Position numbers and translations under genes: made by a program. From assembly GCF_963676685.1 (NCBI RefSeq), contig NC_092348.1:30603386-30667385 (forward strand): DNA of 64,000 nucleotides, written 5' to 3'. Position 1 is the stretch's first letter, and every line of letters starts with the position of its first letter. Source of the stretch: Mytilus edulis. Lineage: Eukaryota > Mollusca > Bivalvia > Mytilida > Mytilidae. Shown here in pieces: positions 13,887-24,310 of this stretch. The notes below the pieces were generated by a model that saw only the letters and a program-made list of their open reading frames with translations, was not told where the DNA came from and ran no database searches.

Positions 13887-14033
13887 AAATGGGGAATGTA
13901 TCAAAAGACCAAAGAGCAGATAGCAGCCAAAGGGCACCAATGGGTCTTCAATGCAACGAGAAAATCCCACAACCCGAGGAGGGGTTCCTAACCAAAGACA
14001 AATGGGGGGGGGGGGTCCAACTACATGTCCCCA
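13887..14033 (+). repeat. Dispersed mussel repeat (GGGGAATGTGTCAAAGAGAC family)
   Basis: Begins ATGGGGAATGTATCAAAAGA and runs through ACCAATGGGTCTTCAATG and CCCGAGGAGGGGTTCC. A second, better-preserved copy is at 47703-47830 in the same orientation. I recognise this as a very common sequence in mussel transcripts; the class (SINE-like or MITE-like) is uncertain. Confidence 0.8.
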
Positions 14034-14520
14034 TTCAATACAATACAATACAATATGCTTTATTTGAAAAACACTCCGTCACATTGACATGTGAAACAAG
14101 AGGTAAATTACAAAATACAATCACATACAATTAAAAAAAAAAAAAACAACTTAGAAATAAAATATATGGAAAATTACTTTATATTATAATATTTTAACAT
14201 TATAATATTTTAGTTAACTAGACACATTTTTAAATAATAAGTTAATATTTGTCAATGACAGTTAGTCCTTTCATTTTTGCTTAATTCTGATATTTCACAT
14301 AGTACTCTGGAATATGCTGATTTCTGATATTTTTTAACTAATAAAGAATTGCATTCAAATAAATAATGGAATTCATTGCCAATTGCAGTTAAACACAGAT
14401 TGCATGTCCTTTCTTCTTTTGGAATGACTTATACCATCTTCCCAGCTCTACTGGGATTGTACATTGCAGCATCTTAATTTTGAAATATATTTACGTTCGA
14501 ATGGTGTTAATTTTAAAATT
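14034..14520 (-). mobile_element. LINE 3' end on minus strand with (TATTG)n tail
   Basis: Reading the minus strand from about 14520 down to a stop at 14252-14254, one frame gives CTIPVELGRWYK and, after a frame change, PKEERTCNLC followed by IGNEFHYLFEC. This is the C-x2-C...H-x4-C knuckle of a molluscan LINE polymerase tail, related to but distinct from the copies at 5330 and 11313. The 3' UTR follows, and the element ends on the minus strand with AATAAAGCATATTG and then TATTG units (14034-14055), a short-tandem tail as seen in several LINE clades that lack poly(A). It is truncated and frameshifted. The end of the dispersed repeat at 13887 abuts the tail. Confidence 0.75.
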
Positions 14521-14984
14521 CAAATGCATTGATCGTCCAATAAAGAACAATGTAGAAAGGGGGGTTCCAACATGTCCAACCCTCAGACCCTCCTGGATCC
14601 CTGCCTGTGAGGCATGCTTTAGCTTGCCATTAAACAAAAATGTATACTAGTTGAGTGATAATGGACGTCATATTAAACTCTTTGATATTAAAAAAGAAAC
14701 TAAAATAAAAATCATACAAAGGTCACAAAGGCCATAACTTCTGGCTCCTGACGTGGGAAAAGTGCAAAATGCAGTGGGGATGAAAGCAAATACTGTAAAT
14801 TCCTGAAATTACAATTATATAAATCATCTCACATCTTTGCGCATTTCTTGAAATTGGTCATATTAATAAATGCATGCAATATTTTCAGAAAATTTCAATA
14901 TATAGGCTTTTTAAAAAAAGTCAATCTTGTGCATGATTTATCGATGATTATACTTGCACAATTAACGCATGTTTTTCTCAAAAC
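14521..14984. other. Intergenic, no gene recognised
   Basis: AT-rich spacer; a GGGGGGTTCC-type fragment near 14560 recalls the 13887 repeat but is too short to call. Confidence 0.45.
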
Positions 14985-15605
14985 TAAGAGGTGTCTATGC
15001 TATTTATGACAATTTTCATGGTTCAGTGGTTAAAGTTAAGTTTTTGTGTTTTGGTCTGTTTTTCTCATACTTTATGCAATAGGTCTACTATATTTGTTGT
15101 ATGAAATGGTTGTAAGGTGTACATGTCTAGTGGGATGATGTCATCTGACCTTGACCTCATTTTCATGGTTCAGTGGTCAAAATTAAGTTTTTGAGTTTTG
15201 GTCTTTATCTATTAAATACTATAAGCCATAGGTCAACTGTATTTGGTGTATAGAAATATTTTTTGATCTATATGTCAGTGGCACAGGTTTTATTTGACCT
15301 TGATCTCATTTTCACGGTTCATTGATCAGTGTTTTTGTGATTTGGTATATTTTTCCTAAACTATAAGTAATAGGTCAACTATAATTGTTGCATTGAAACC
15401 TTGTTAGCTGTATATGTCTGCCTGGCATGGTTCATCTGACATTGACCTCATTCTCATGGTTCATTAGTCTTTATTTATTTATCTTGGTTAATGTTAAGTT
15501 TATGTGACAGTTGTGATAAAGCTTTATACTTAGGACTATCAACATATTATCAATGATTAGTAAAAGAAGGCGAGACATTTCAGCGTGTGCACTCTTCTTA
15601 TTAAA
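14985..15605 (-). mobile_element. Truncated tandem-core element, same family as the one at 58389
   Basis: On the minus strand it starts GAGTGCACACGCTGAAATG and then contains about four copies of a ~148-bp unit, each with TGAACCATGAAAATGAGGTC-like sequence. The nearly full copy at 58389-59470 is colinear in plus orientation. The hairpin end seen there is missing here, so the copy is truncated at its low-coordinate end. Probably a non-autonomous element of the bivalve type with central tandem repeats (pearl-like or Helitron-like); the class is not settled by the sequence. Confidence 0.8.
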
Positions 15606-15904
15606 CACACATTAATATACATCATGTACATTAAACAGCAAAAAAAAAATATTGATGCAAGATGCCATTCAATAATAACTTTTACTCTTTTATGTATAGG
15701 ACAAGAACTATAGAAGATACAGAGAAATTATAAACAGCAGAAATGATAGGCAATTTAAAATTTGCAGAAGCAAACTAAACCTAAATGGTAAGGCCACTTT
15801 TATTTATTTTTTAAAGTTGTTGAACTTGAAAGATGATAATCATGATTACTATAAAAATTAAAAGATGTGGTATATTAAATATGAAAACTATCATGGCTTT
15901 AAGA

Positions 15905-16030
15905 AAGCAATTATAGGCCTGTGACGACCTTCAATAATGAGAAAATCCATACCCTATAGTCAAAGAAGGCAGCTATAAAAGACCCAAAGATGAAAAATTG
16001 AAACAATCCAACATGTCCAAACTGTAAAAC
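15905..16030 (+). repeat. Fragment of dispersed mussel repeat (CCTTCAACAATGAGCAAA family)
   Basis: Contains ACGACCTTCAATAATGAGAA, then AGCTATAAAAGACCC. Related fragments lie at 33000-33125, 33600-33655, 34845-34900 (minus) and 45288-45335. Confidence 0.65.
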
Positions 16031-17269
16031 TAATTGCCTAGTTTATTACAAAATAAATTACAAAAAATAAATATAACCGGTATGAAACAACAACAACAAC
16101 AACCACTAAATTTTAGTGTCAGACTAAACTTACAAAAACTACAGGCTCTGAACTTTGGACAGGCACAATAGGAATATGGCAACCTATGATGTAAATTTCC
16201 TGCAAACACAGACTGGACTAATGTAAATCAACTAATTTTTCGCGACTACTTTATTTTGCGTTTTATACTTTCTAGTCTTACATCACAGCTAATTATTTTT
16301 CGCAAGGTTCAAGTTTACTTAATGAATTGTAATAAAGAAAGATACATATGAAAAACATTTATTGCTGTTTCTCTCTCCATTTATAACATTTTATTTGTTT
16401 ATTTTGTGTATTTATAGGTGATCAGACATCTTGGTTTTCATGATCAATAGGTCATTACTGAAGAGGAAACTTAAAGTTGAAATTTATTTACAAAGTGCAT
16501 AATTGAATTAATTTGAACTGGAATGTGTGCTTTCCTGCAAAAAAGAAACAGGAAATTTCATCATTATCACATGATAATGCCAATAAACAAAATGGAGTTC
16601 TATCATAGATACACAAAAACACTATTGCATAAAAGCAACAACATATTATATATATTATTCGAAAGAAAGGAGAATGCAGAACAAAGGAACACCAGTTTTA
16701 TCCACTCATTTATATCGCTCCCTCATATCAAATATACGGAAGAAGATCATTGAAGAACAATTTGCAAAAATGTTTTCTCTTAGAATTGAAGGAAAATGTT
16801 ATAAAGTGAATGGAATAATGTATTCACTGAATTCTTACGTAGTGGATTGAAAACTGTACACAAGCTGAAACAGAAGAAAATTTTAATTTAAAATAAGACG
16901 AAAAGTGTATATTTTATTATTTAATCTGCAAATATATAAACAAATTCTTTAGAACACCACAAATGGTATGACATTCAAATTGGTTGCTTATTAATGTATT
17001 GCATTGAAACAATTACAAAGAAAATAGAATCATTTGCTACAAATTTTTTTTATAAATCATAGTTAAATTTTATAAAAAGTATGAACAATACCTAGATCTA
17101 AACAGTCAGACTTTATCAATTTTCAATGTCATTAAAATGTTGAGTCAAACATTTATGAAAGTTTTGAATATCATTTGCATCAACTATACAGTCTTGTAAT
17201 AATTATATTCATACTGTTTGTATACATGGTATAGCAAAGAAATGTTTAACAAGAACAAATAAGGGAAAT
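16031..17269. other. Intergenic, no gene recognised
   Basis: AT-rich with a (CAA)n stretch near 16087. The 76-codon frame at 16523 has no family features. Confidence 0.5.
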
Positions 17270-17475
17270 TTGATGTTCAGAAATTTCTTTAGAGGAAATT
17301 TGAAGAACAATGATTTCATTAGAGGAAATTTGTTGTCTTGAAAGAAATCTTTTTCCCTTGAAAAAACAATTTCCCTTGAGGAAAAAACAATTTCCCTTTG
17401 AGGAAAAATCTTTTTCCTTTAGGGAAATTTGATTTCCCTTGAGGAAAACAACTATTCCTCTAAGGAAATTGTTGA
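17270..17475. repeat. Degenerate palindrome field, TTTCCCT-N-AGGAAA type
   Basis: Roughly seven to eight imperfect copies of TTTCC...GGAAA palindromes (for example TTTCCCTTGAGGAAA and TTTCCTTTAGGGAAA), separated by variable A/T-rich spacers. Lies about 350 bp before the related array at 17821. Confidence 0.75.
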
Positions 17476-17820
17476 AAAAAGGGGCATAACTTTTTTAACA
17501 GTGGTGCTAGAGCCAAACAATTTTAGGACAAATATCAGGGAACCAATACCAACCAAGTTATCAACTTCATTTTGACTTAACTCCAAAAATTAAGGTGAAC
17601 AACTTTTGCACTCAGCGGAATTGCAAACTTGTCCCGGAGACAAATCTGCTTTTCTGAGATGTTTTACAAGGTTCCAAAAATGTGTTATGCCCTACAGCTT
17701 TCCATCCAGCTAAGGCAGAAGTATATTCTCTTTTATTCTCATATATCCAGTATTTGCAACAAATTGTAATTTTTCTGAAGAAAAAAATTCAAATGGAAAA
17801 TAATGTTTGTATTGTAATAT

Positions 17821-18165
17821 AGTATGTTCCCATGGGAAGAAAAATTGTTCCTATGTGAAAAAAAATTGTTCCCATGGGAAGAAAAATTGTTCCCATGGGA
17901 AGAAGATTTGTTCCCATGGGAAGAAATATTGTTCCCATGGGAAGAAAAATTGTTCCCTTGGGAAGAAAATTTGTTCCCATGGGAAGAATTAATTCCCATG
18001 GGAACTTTTTGTATTCATCTTTTCCCATGGGAACTTTAAAGTTCCTATGGGAACTCTAAACTTCCCATGGGAAAAGTAATTTTTCCCATGGGAACTTCCA
18101 ATGTTCCCATGGGAAATTCTAATATTCCCATGGGAATTATCAAATTTCCCATGGGAAATGTACTT
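17821..18165. repeat. Palindromic minisatellite, 16 TTCCCATGGGAA sites about 21 bp apart
   Basis: Sixteen occurrences of the 12-bp palindrome TTCCCATGGGAA or close variants fill the segment. Centres are spaced 18-27 bp with most at 20-22. In the first half the linker is AGAAAAATTG-like; in the second half linkers are variable while the palindrome is kept. All reading frames on both strands stay open over parts of it, giving low-complexity translations that are not genes. Confidence 0.95.
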
Positions 18166-19139
18166 TTAATCAGCTGCAGTGACAAGAGTGACAACAGTGA
18201 CAAGTTGGGACATATGGCATTTTTTTAATTTTTCAATAATCTATCACTGGGCAAATTTTTTTTTTGATATCTTGTAAACCGACAAAGTCAGATTTGCCGA
18301 TACCGGAATGGCAAATTTGTCCCGCACAGTGTTTTTATATCATGTTATTTAAAAAAAAATATAATAGAAAGTATTGGCCATGGAGGTCGTTTTGAAGCTC
18401 CAGGTTATGCAAATTTGTCAGATTTTATAAAATGATACTTTGAAAACCCCATTGTTGTGAATAAAAAAAATTGACAAAAACAAACCTCATTAACATGAGA
18501 TGCAGCAGTCCGGTAAAATAATATATTTTCTGTCACAATAACTACTTAAAATTGGTAAATAAGTAATGTTAATTTCTATTGAACACTAAGATGTGTTACG
18601 CAAGCGTGGAACATTTTGAATATCACAATTAGCAGCTAAACTATTTGGATTATTTTCTTAATAAGTCGGTAAAGTTAATGGCCGCAAATAACAAAACGTT
18701 GCTTTGATTGGCTACAATGATTTGATATTTTTATTGTTTTTGAATCCTAGAGAATCATATTTCATAGTATTTTTTTTTTTGCCTAATGCTAGGATTGTCA
18801 ACTTCAAAAAGATAATGATTTTAAATTTTGCTTAATTTACGAAATATGACTAATAACAAATATATTATTCATACTCGTGACAAGGTTCAAGGTTAAAAAA
18901 AAAGTTTACCTCGCATACCATCAACTGAATATGTAATGCTATAAATTCATCATAGTAAGCTCCCGTTAAAAATGGGTTTGTTTGTGTTATCAAATATATA
19001 TAAATCAATAAAAAAAACCGAAAACATACAATTAAATTTCATTGTGTCTTTTCGATTTTCGTGTTATAAACAAGATTAAACGAATGCAATTCAATACAAG
19101 ACATACAAATTGAATGTTAAACAGTTAGTTACGATCAGT
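18166..19139. other. Intergenic, no gene recognised
   Basis: AT-rich. Phrases such as GGCAAATTTGTCCCG near 18310 echo GCAAACTTGTCCCGG near 17622, so the palindrome array may be flanked by a weak direct repeat. Confidence 0.45.
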
Positions 19140-19345
19140 GTAACTCAGTCTTTGCTCTTTCACTTTCACACTCTCACTCATTAACTCGATTCACTCACAG
19201 TATCGTGCACTAACTACCTGTCATTCATTGTTACTCGTACACTTATCGTTTACTGTCTCGTCATTTTCTCCGTTCACTCCGTTTACTTATTCTGTCACAC
19301 TTGTTTATTCATTCTAATGCACTCATTTTCTCATTCAATCGTTCT
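19140..19345. repeat. Degenerate TCACTCA-type simple repeat
   Basis: A pyrimidine-rich run of interrupted CACTC/TCATT words (TCACACTCTCACTCATTAAC and similar), without a fixed period. Confidence 0.7.
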
Positions 19346-19747
19346 CGTACTCTTGTTCTTTCCATCCTCTTTTAAACAGTCAAAATCTGTAATATCTCTG
19401 AGGGGACATCGCATCCCATCGGGGAGGACACCCGTATCTACCATTTCCTGTAAACCGTTGGTACACATACCTTCAGTTACCTTTATTAGGTGGGTATACA
19501 AGTAAAGAATAAATGTAAGTAGACGTTTTATTACAATACCATGTAGGTATTGTGTGGTATTTTAACATTCTGTGTTTGACAATTTTATTTAAAATATAAA
19601 ACCAATTTCATTGTATTTCCATTGGTACTTTGCATGTTTAATATCGTTTTACTAGTTCAGTCAGCTTTATATTTTTTCCATTTTCATGATTTTGCAGCCT
19701 TAAAAAATGTTTATCGCAATAATTAAAATGAGTTAACTGTGATTCCT

Positions 19748-19895
19748 TTACACTAATATGCGGCCAAGCTTAGCGAAAGGTAGTGCGACGTAATCAGTCA
19801 AACAAACTTTTTTAGATTACACTAATATGTGGCCAAGCACATATACTATGTGTGCAACTTAATCAGTCAAACACACTTTATTAGATTAACTCGTA
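19748..19895 (+). repeat. Two-copy ~76-bp tandem duplication
   Basis: TTACACTAATATGCGGCCAA and TTACACTAATATGTGGCCAA head two units that both end in AATCAGTCAAACA-CACTTT. Confidence 0.8.
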
Positions 19896-20551
19896 AAGGA
19901 ACGATCGTTTTCATTGGCCAATTCAAACCTTCGCCCTCACACCTCCGAAAATAGAACACGCGTACTATAATTTGAATGGACTGATCAGTATTCACGTACC
20001 CGGTCAAGGTTGTTATAACTTTCATCGTCGTATTCACGTACATTATTGTGTTCTTGATTATCCCATAGCAATTCTAGCTTGTCAATGATACATATATGTG
20101 CATGTAAAATCCATTAAATTTATAATTTTGTGCACTAGTAAAATTTTAAACTTTAAAATCTTAAGGTTTCACATCGAAATATTTAATTCAACTTTCTCCT
20201 CTCAGTTATTTCTGGATTAAGAGCTCTATCATTTTATTTTGATGGGAGGGTGGACCTTGTTGAAACAGTTAGTTATTTTTTCGAAGTATAATCTCTCTCC
20301 TGTCTTTTTTATTTTTAGTCTATTTGGTCTTGCCTTTTTAGTTTTTATTAGCTATAGTTTGTCAGGTTTTTTTTTTTTTTTTTTTTTTTTTACATAAATC
20401 GTTTTTCGGCCTTTTTGCCAAGTTGCTCATCCTGCCTTTTTATATCTTTCGCAAGGTTTAGGTATTCGTCTAAAAATAGTGTGATTTTTTTTGGTAATTC
20501 AGTTTACTTAATTTTGAGAACAAATCCCGAAATTCTAAGTAAATTCAGAAC
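19896..20551. other. Flank of the LTR element; includes a 25-base T-run
   Basis: No gene seen. T-run at 20367-20391. The 98-codon frame at 20415 runs into the LTR and is not credible. Confidence 0.6.
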
Positions 20552-20555
20552 ATGT

Positions 20556-21126
20556 TGTTATGATATTGTAATTATTGTATTTATTTATATTGGCCTGATT
20601 TGTATTGTGTGGCCTGATAGTTGTTTACAGAATAATTTTAGAATTCTCTGGAACAATTACAGAATGATTGGAACTTTCCAGAATGATCCTAATAAACGAT
20701 GCGTTATATAAACTTCTACATTTTACTAGAAACTTCCATTGTAACTTTCTAGGATGTTCCAGTATAGATTGTTCTAGAATTTTCCTTGACAATTATATAT
20801 ATACAGACACTAAAGTTAAACTCTCATTCTTGGATTTGGACTTAGACATCGATAGACATTAATATTCATAGCATTTGGATTGACATTTTTATTCTGCAAA
20901 CAACATCATACTGGATTGTGACCGTAATATTCAGATTGGATTCCGAAAGATATCCGGATACAGACAAAGATAAAAGATTGGACTCATATTTTGACAGTTA
21001 AGTTGACAGTAATATTTGTGTAATACTTCTTGCAAACTTTTGTATAATAAATATTGTTAAATTTTATTATTGATTTGTTTGTGTCTTTTGTTGGCTACAA
21101 TTTAAAGGCGATTTCTGGCCGTAACA
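20556..21126 (+). repeat. 5' LTR (571 bp)
   Basis: Starts TG, ends CA. U3 carries GAA/TTC arrays (see promoter entry), a TATATATATA at 20794-20803 and a polyadenylation-like AATAAA at 21046-21051. Compared with the 3' LTR it has three substitutions and 6 extra bases near 20984. Confidence 0.96.
20641..20803 (+). promoter_or_regulatory. LTR promoter: heat-shock-element-like arrays plus TATA box
   Basis: Heat-shock factor binds alternating nGAAn/nTTCn units with 2-bp gaps. Two perfect three-unit sites are present: GAACTTTCCAGAA (20671-20683) and TTCTAGAATTTTC (20772-20784). Near-consensus runs occur at 20641-20653 (one mismatched unit), 20729-20736 (two units) and 20747-20764. TATATATATA lies at 20794-20803, about 10 bp after the last site. 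A second TATA-like TTATATAAA is at about 20704-20712. The same sites are intact in the 3' LTR (26181-26193 and 26282-26294). The sites are seen directly; inducibility by heat or stress is inference. Confidence 0.6.
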
Positions 21127-21131
21127 GAAAT

Positions 21132-21148
21132 TGGGGGCTCGTCCGGGA
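21132..21148 (+). promoter_or_regulatory. Primer binding site, complementary to proline tRNA 3' end
   Basis: TGGGGGCTCGTCCGGGA lies 5 bases after the 5' LTR. It matches 17 of the 18 bases of the primer site used by murine leukaemia-type retroviruses, which is primed by tRNA-Pro; the next base here is G. Assignment to the host tRNA-Pro is inference. Confidence 0.8.
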
Positions 21149-21216
21149 GACTGAAAATATATTTTTCAAAATTTATTCTGTATTTTTATAAGAACTAGCC
21201 AACAAAATTCTACAAA

Positions 21217-23271
21217 ATGGCATTTGATGCCGGTAAATTTTTGAAAACGCCAGACCTGGAGAGTTTTGATAATTTAAAGAAAGAGGAATTAGTGTTGCTT
21301 GCTAAACATCTCAATTTAGTTTTTAAAGTATCTATGAGAAAACAAATTATAAAAAATTTGGTTATAGACAAATTAGTTGACGCAGAAATTTTAGGTGAAG
21401 AGGCTCTTGAACTGAAGGTCGAAAATGTTGATGCCTTTAAATTAAAACAGCTTGAATTAGAACATGAATTTAAATTAAAACAAGCAGAACTGGAAATGAA
21501 GGAAAGGTTAGAAATGGAAAAGAAAGAAAAAGAAGATGAATTTAAATTAAAAGAATTGGAAATGAAGGAAAGGTTGGAGATGGAGAAAAAACAAGATGAA
21601 CTTAAAATAAAACAAGATGAACTTAAATTAAAACAGGCAGAACTTGAAATGAGGGAAAGGCTAGAGATGGAAAAAATAAAAATTGAAATTGGCAAAGAAG
21701 AAAATAACACTAAAGTCCAGTCGAAATCAGATTATTTTGATGCAGCAAAAAATATACGTTTGGTTCCTAAATTTTGTGAAAAAACAGTCGATAAATATTT
21801 TCCACAGTTTGAGAAAATTGCTAATAATTTGAAATGGCCAATGCCGTATTGGACTACGATGCTACAAAGTGTTTTTGAGGGTAAGGCCGCTGAAATATAC
21901 TCTGCACTTCCATCGGAAAAAAGTTCTGATTATGACACGGTAAAACAGGAAGTTTTGAAAGCTTATGAGCTAGTACCAGAAGCATATAGACAGAAATTTA
22001 GATCTTATAAAAAGTTTGATTCGCAAACCTATGTGGAATTTGCTCGGGAAAAAGAAGATCTATTTGATAAATGGCTTACTTCAAAGAAAACAGATAACAA
22101 TTTTGATAACCTAAGACAATTGATGTTATTAGAAGAGTTCAAACAATGTGTTCATTTAGACTTAAAAACACATTTAGACGACAAAAATGTTGGGACAATA
22201 CATGATGCAGCTGTAATTTCAGATAATTATACCCTTTCACATAAAAGAAGTTTCAAGGGTCAAAATGTTAATACTTCAAGTGGAAATTACAAAAATCAAA
22301 GCACTGAGCGTACTGATAGTAAGCCTGTTGCACAGAATAAGAGTCAGTCCAGTTATAATATGTCTAGTCCAAAATTTGATACTTTTGAGAAGAAGTCACT
22401 GATTTGTGATTACTGTAAGAAAAATGGTCACCTGATGGCTGATTGTTTTAGACTCCAGAAGAAGAATGAACGAGATAATAAGCCGAAGTCCAGTGCTTGT
22501 ACGACACCTTATATTACCAGTACGTTGGAATGTCCTGCGAGTCAGGCTTTTAAGTCCAGTTTTTGTGATTACATGGAGGAATATAAACCCTTTATGTCTG
22601 ATGGGTTTATTTCTATTGTTGATGATACCACTCTTCAGCCTACTAAGATTTTACGGGACACTGGAGCTTCTCAGTCTTTATTGTTAGAAGGTGTGTTGCC
22701 TTTGTCCGAGAAGACTTCTGTTGGTGCCTCCGTTTTGTTACAAGGGGTAGAGTTGGGTTGTATAGATGTTCCTCTTCATCGTATTTATCTGAAGTCAGAT
22801 TTGATAACTGGACCAGTTATTGTAGGTGTTCGTCCTAATCTCCCTGTTGAGGGTGTTACATTATTGCTAGGAAATGATCTAGCTAGGAACAAAGTGGTTG
22901 CAGAACCAATTGTTACCAGTGAACCGGTGGTGGATGTTAAATCACCTGAAGATGATGCTGAATTGTATCCAGCTTGTGTTGTTACTGGGGCGATGGCTAA
23001 AAAACAACAAGATGAGGATTTGCAAGAAAACCAGTTTGATTACATGGACCTTTCTGACACTTTCCTAACAGACATTGAAGGTCATGGTAGCACAGAAAAG
23101 GCCATAATAAGACCAACTTATGTTAACAAGAATGTAATTATGCCATGGCCAGACGTAAACAGCCATTCATTAAACAGAAAGAACTTTTTGGAAGAACAAA
23201 ATAAAGACCCTGAGGTTTCTTCAGCTCTGCAAGAGGGCTCAACCACAGGAGGAAGCAGACAAAGTGGCTGA
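21217..23271 (+). CDS. Gag-protease polyprotein of Gmr1-like element
   Basis: A 684-residue open frame begins at the first ATG after the primer site. Residues about 65-165 are a charged Lys/Glu/Leu coiled coil. About 190-345 is a helical gag capsid-like segment (KYFPQFEKIANNLKWP onward) resembling the Gmr1 gag from which the vertebrate SCAN domain is thought to derive. A single zinc knuckle follows, C397-x2-C400-x4-H405-x4-C410. The aspartic protease active site is D481-T-G-A-S, with LLLGNDL at 549-555 as the second retropepsin motif. The frame is intact and ends at TGA 23269-23271. Pol continues in the +1 frame, which is open from 23174, giving about 98 bp of overlap; either programmed frameshifting or an indel would explain this. 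Confidence 0.9.
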   Translation: MAFDAGKFLKTPDLESFDNLKKEELVLLAKHLNLVFKVSMRKQIIKNLVIDKLVDAEILGEEALELKVENVDAFKLKQLELEHEFKLKQAELEMKERLEMEKKEKEDEFKLKELEMKERLEMEKKQDELKIKQDELKLKQAELEMRERLEMEKIKIEIGKEENNTKVQSKSDYFDAAKNIRLVPKFCEKTVDKYFPQFEKIANNLKWPMPYWTTMLQSVFEGKAAEIYSALPSEKSSDYDTVKQEVLKAYELVPEAYRQKFRSYKKFDSQTYVEFAREKEDLFDKWLTSKKTDNNFDNLRQLMLLEEFKQCVHLDLKTHLDDKNVGTIHDAAVISDNYTLSHKRSFKGQNVNTSSGNYKNQSTERTDSKPVAQNKSQSSYNMSSPKFDTFEKKSLICDYCKKNGHLMADCFRLQKKNERDNKPKSSACTTPYITSTLECPASQAFKSSFCDYMEEYKPFMSDGFISIVDDTTLQPTKILRDTGASQSLLLEGVLPLSEKTSVGASVLLQGVELGCIDVPLHRIYLKSDLITGPVIVGVRPNLPVEGVTLLLGNDLARNKVVAEPIVTSEPVVDVKSPEDDAELYPACVVTGAMAKKQQDEDLQENQFDYMDLSDTFLTDIEGHGSTEKAIIRPTYVNKNVIMPWPDVNSHSLNRKNFLEEQNKDPEVSSALQEGSTTGGSRQSG

Positions 23272-24310
23272 ATGCTATTTCCATCAGGACGGCATTTTAA
23301 TGAGGAGGTGGAGGCCTCCTGATGCTACCCCAGAGGAGGAATGGAGAGTGGTATACCAAGTGGTGGTGCCTAAAGTTTATAGACAAGAAATTATTGGTCT
23401 TGCCCATGACACCCCCTTGGCTGGACACTTAGATATAAGGAAGACTTGCCTTAAGATATTGCAGCATTTCTACTGGCCCAGACTTCGAAATGATGTCGCA
23501 GAATACTGCAAATCATGCCATATATGCCAGGTTGTTGGTAAGCCTAACCAGAAAATACCATCAGCACCACTTCTGCCTATTCCAGCCTTTGATGAACCTT
23601 TCAGCAGAGTTCTAATTGACTGCGTTGGACCTTTACCAAAGACCAAAACTGGAAATGCGTATTTATTGACAATCATGTGTACATCTACTCGCTTTCCTGA
23701 GGCTATTCCGCTAAGAAATATCAAGACACCTACTATTGTCAAAGCACTTATCAAATTTTTCACATTAGTAGGACTTCCTAAGTCTATACAGTCCGACCAG
23801 GGATCAAATTTCATGTCAGGTTTATTTCAGCAAGTCGTGTACCAGTTAGGAATTGCTCAGTATAGATCAAGTGCGTACCATCCAGAATCTCAAGGTGCCT
23901 TAGAACGTTTTCATCAAACATTGAAGAACATGATAAGAACTTTGTGTCTTCAATTTGACAGAGACTGGGATGATGGAGTTCACTTTCTACGTTTTGCAGT
24001 CCGAGAGGCTGTTCAAGAATCCTTTGGTTTTAGTCCCTTTGAGTTGGTAGTTGGCCATACTTTAAGGGGACCGTTAAAATTGATTAAGGAAAAGTGGCTA
24101 ACTGAACATACTGACCTGAATCTTTTAGACTATGTATCTAGATTTAAAGAAAAATTGTATACTGCTTGTCAAATTGCTCAGAAAAACTTAAAAAATGTAC
24201 AGAACAAGATGAAAATATGGTATGATAAAGATGCCAGGAACAGAGTTTTTGAGCCTGGTGATAGGGAACTTGTATTTTTGCCAGTTCCTGGACATCCTTT
24301 ACAGGCTTAA
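23264..24310 (+). pseudogene. Pol N-terminal part: integrase, ended by an in-frame stop
   Basis: Open from 23174 in this frame; the listed GTG is only where the overlap ends. It holds an integrase HHCC zinc-binding module (H...GHL, then CKSCHIC at about 23507-23530) and the catalytic triad Asp 23618-23620, Asp 23795-23797 and Glu 23903-23905 with 35 residues between the last two (D-D35-E). The frame stops at TAA 24308-24310, just before the residues expected for the C-terminal GPY/F module, which remain readable downstream in the same frame. So the protein is truncated in this copy. Integrase lies upstream of reverse transcriptase, the reverse of most Ty3/gypsy elements. Confidence 0.9.

Noticed and set aside
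17739..18059. Five overlapping open frames with repeats such as SHGNN or PMGR as proteins
   Set aside because: All are translations of one palindromic minisatellite in several frames on both strands.
20668..20862. 64-codon frame present twice (also 26178) as a conserved small gene
   Set aside because: It lies in both LTRs, so duplication is due to the LTRs; it overlaps the promoter region.
21210..21710. 166-codon Ser/Phe-rich minus-strand frame
   Set aside because: Exact antisense shadow of the gag coiled coil.
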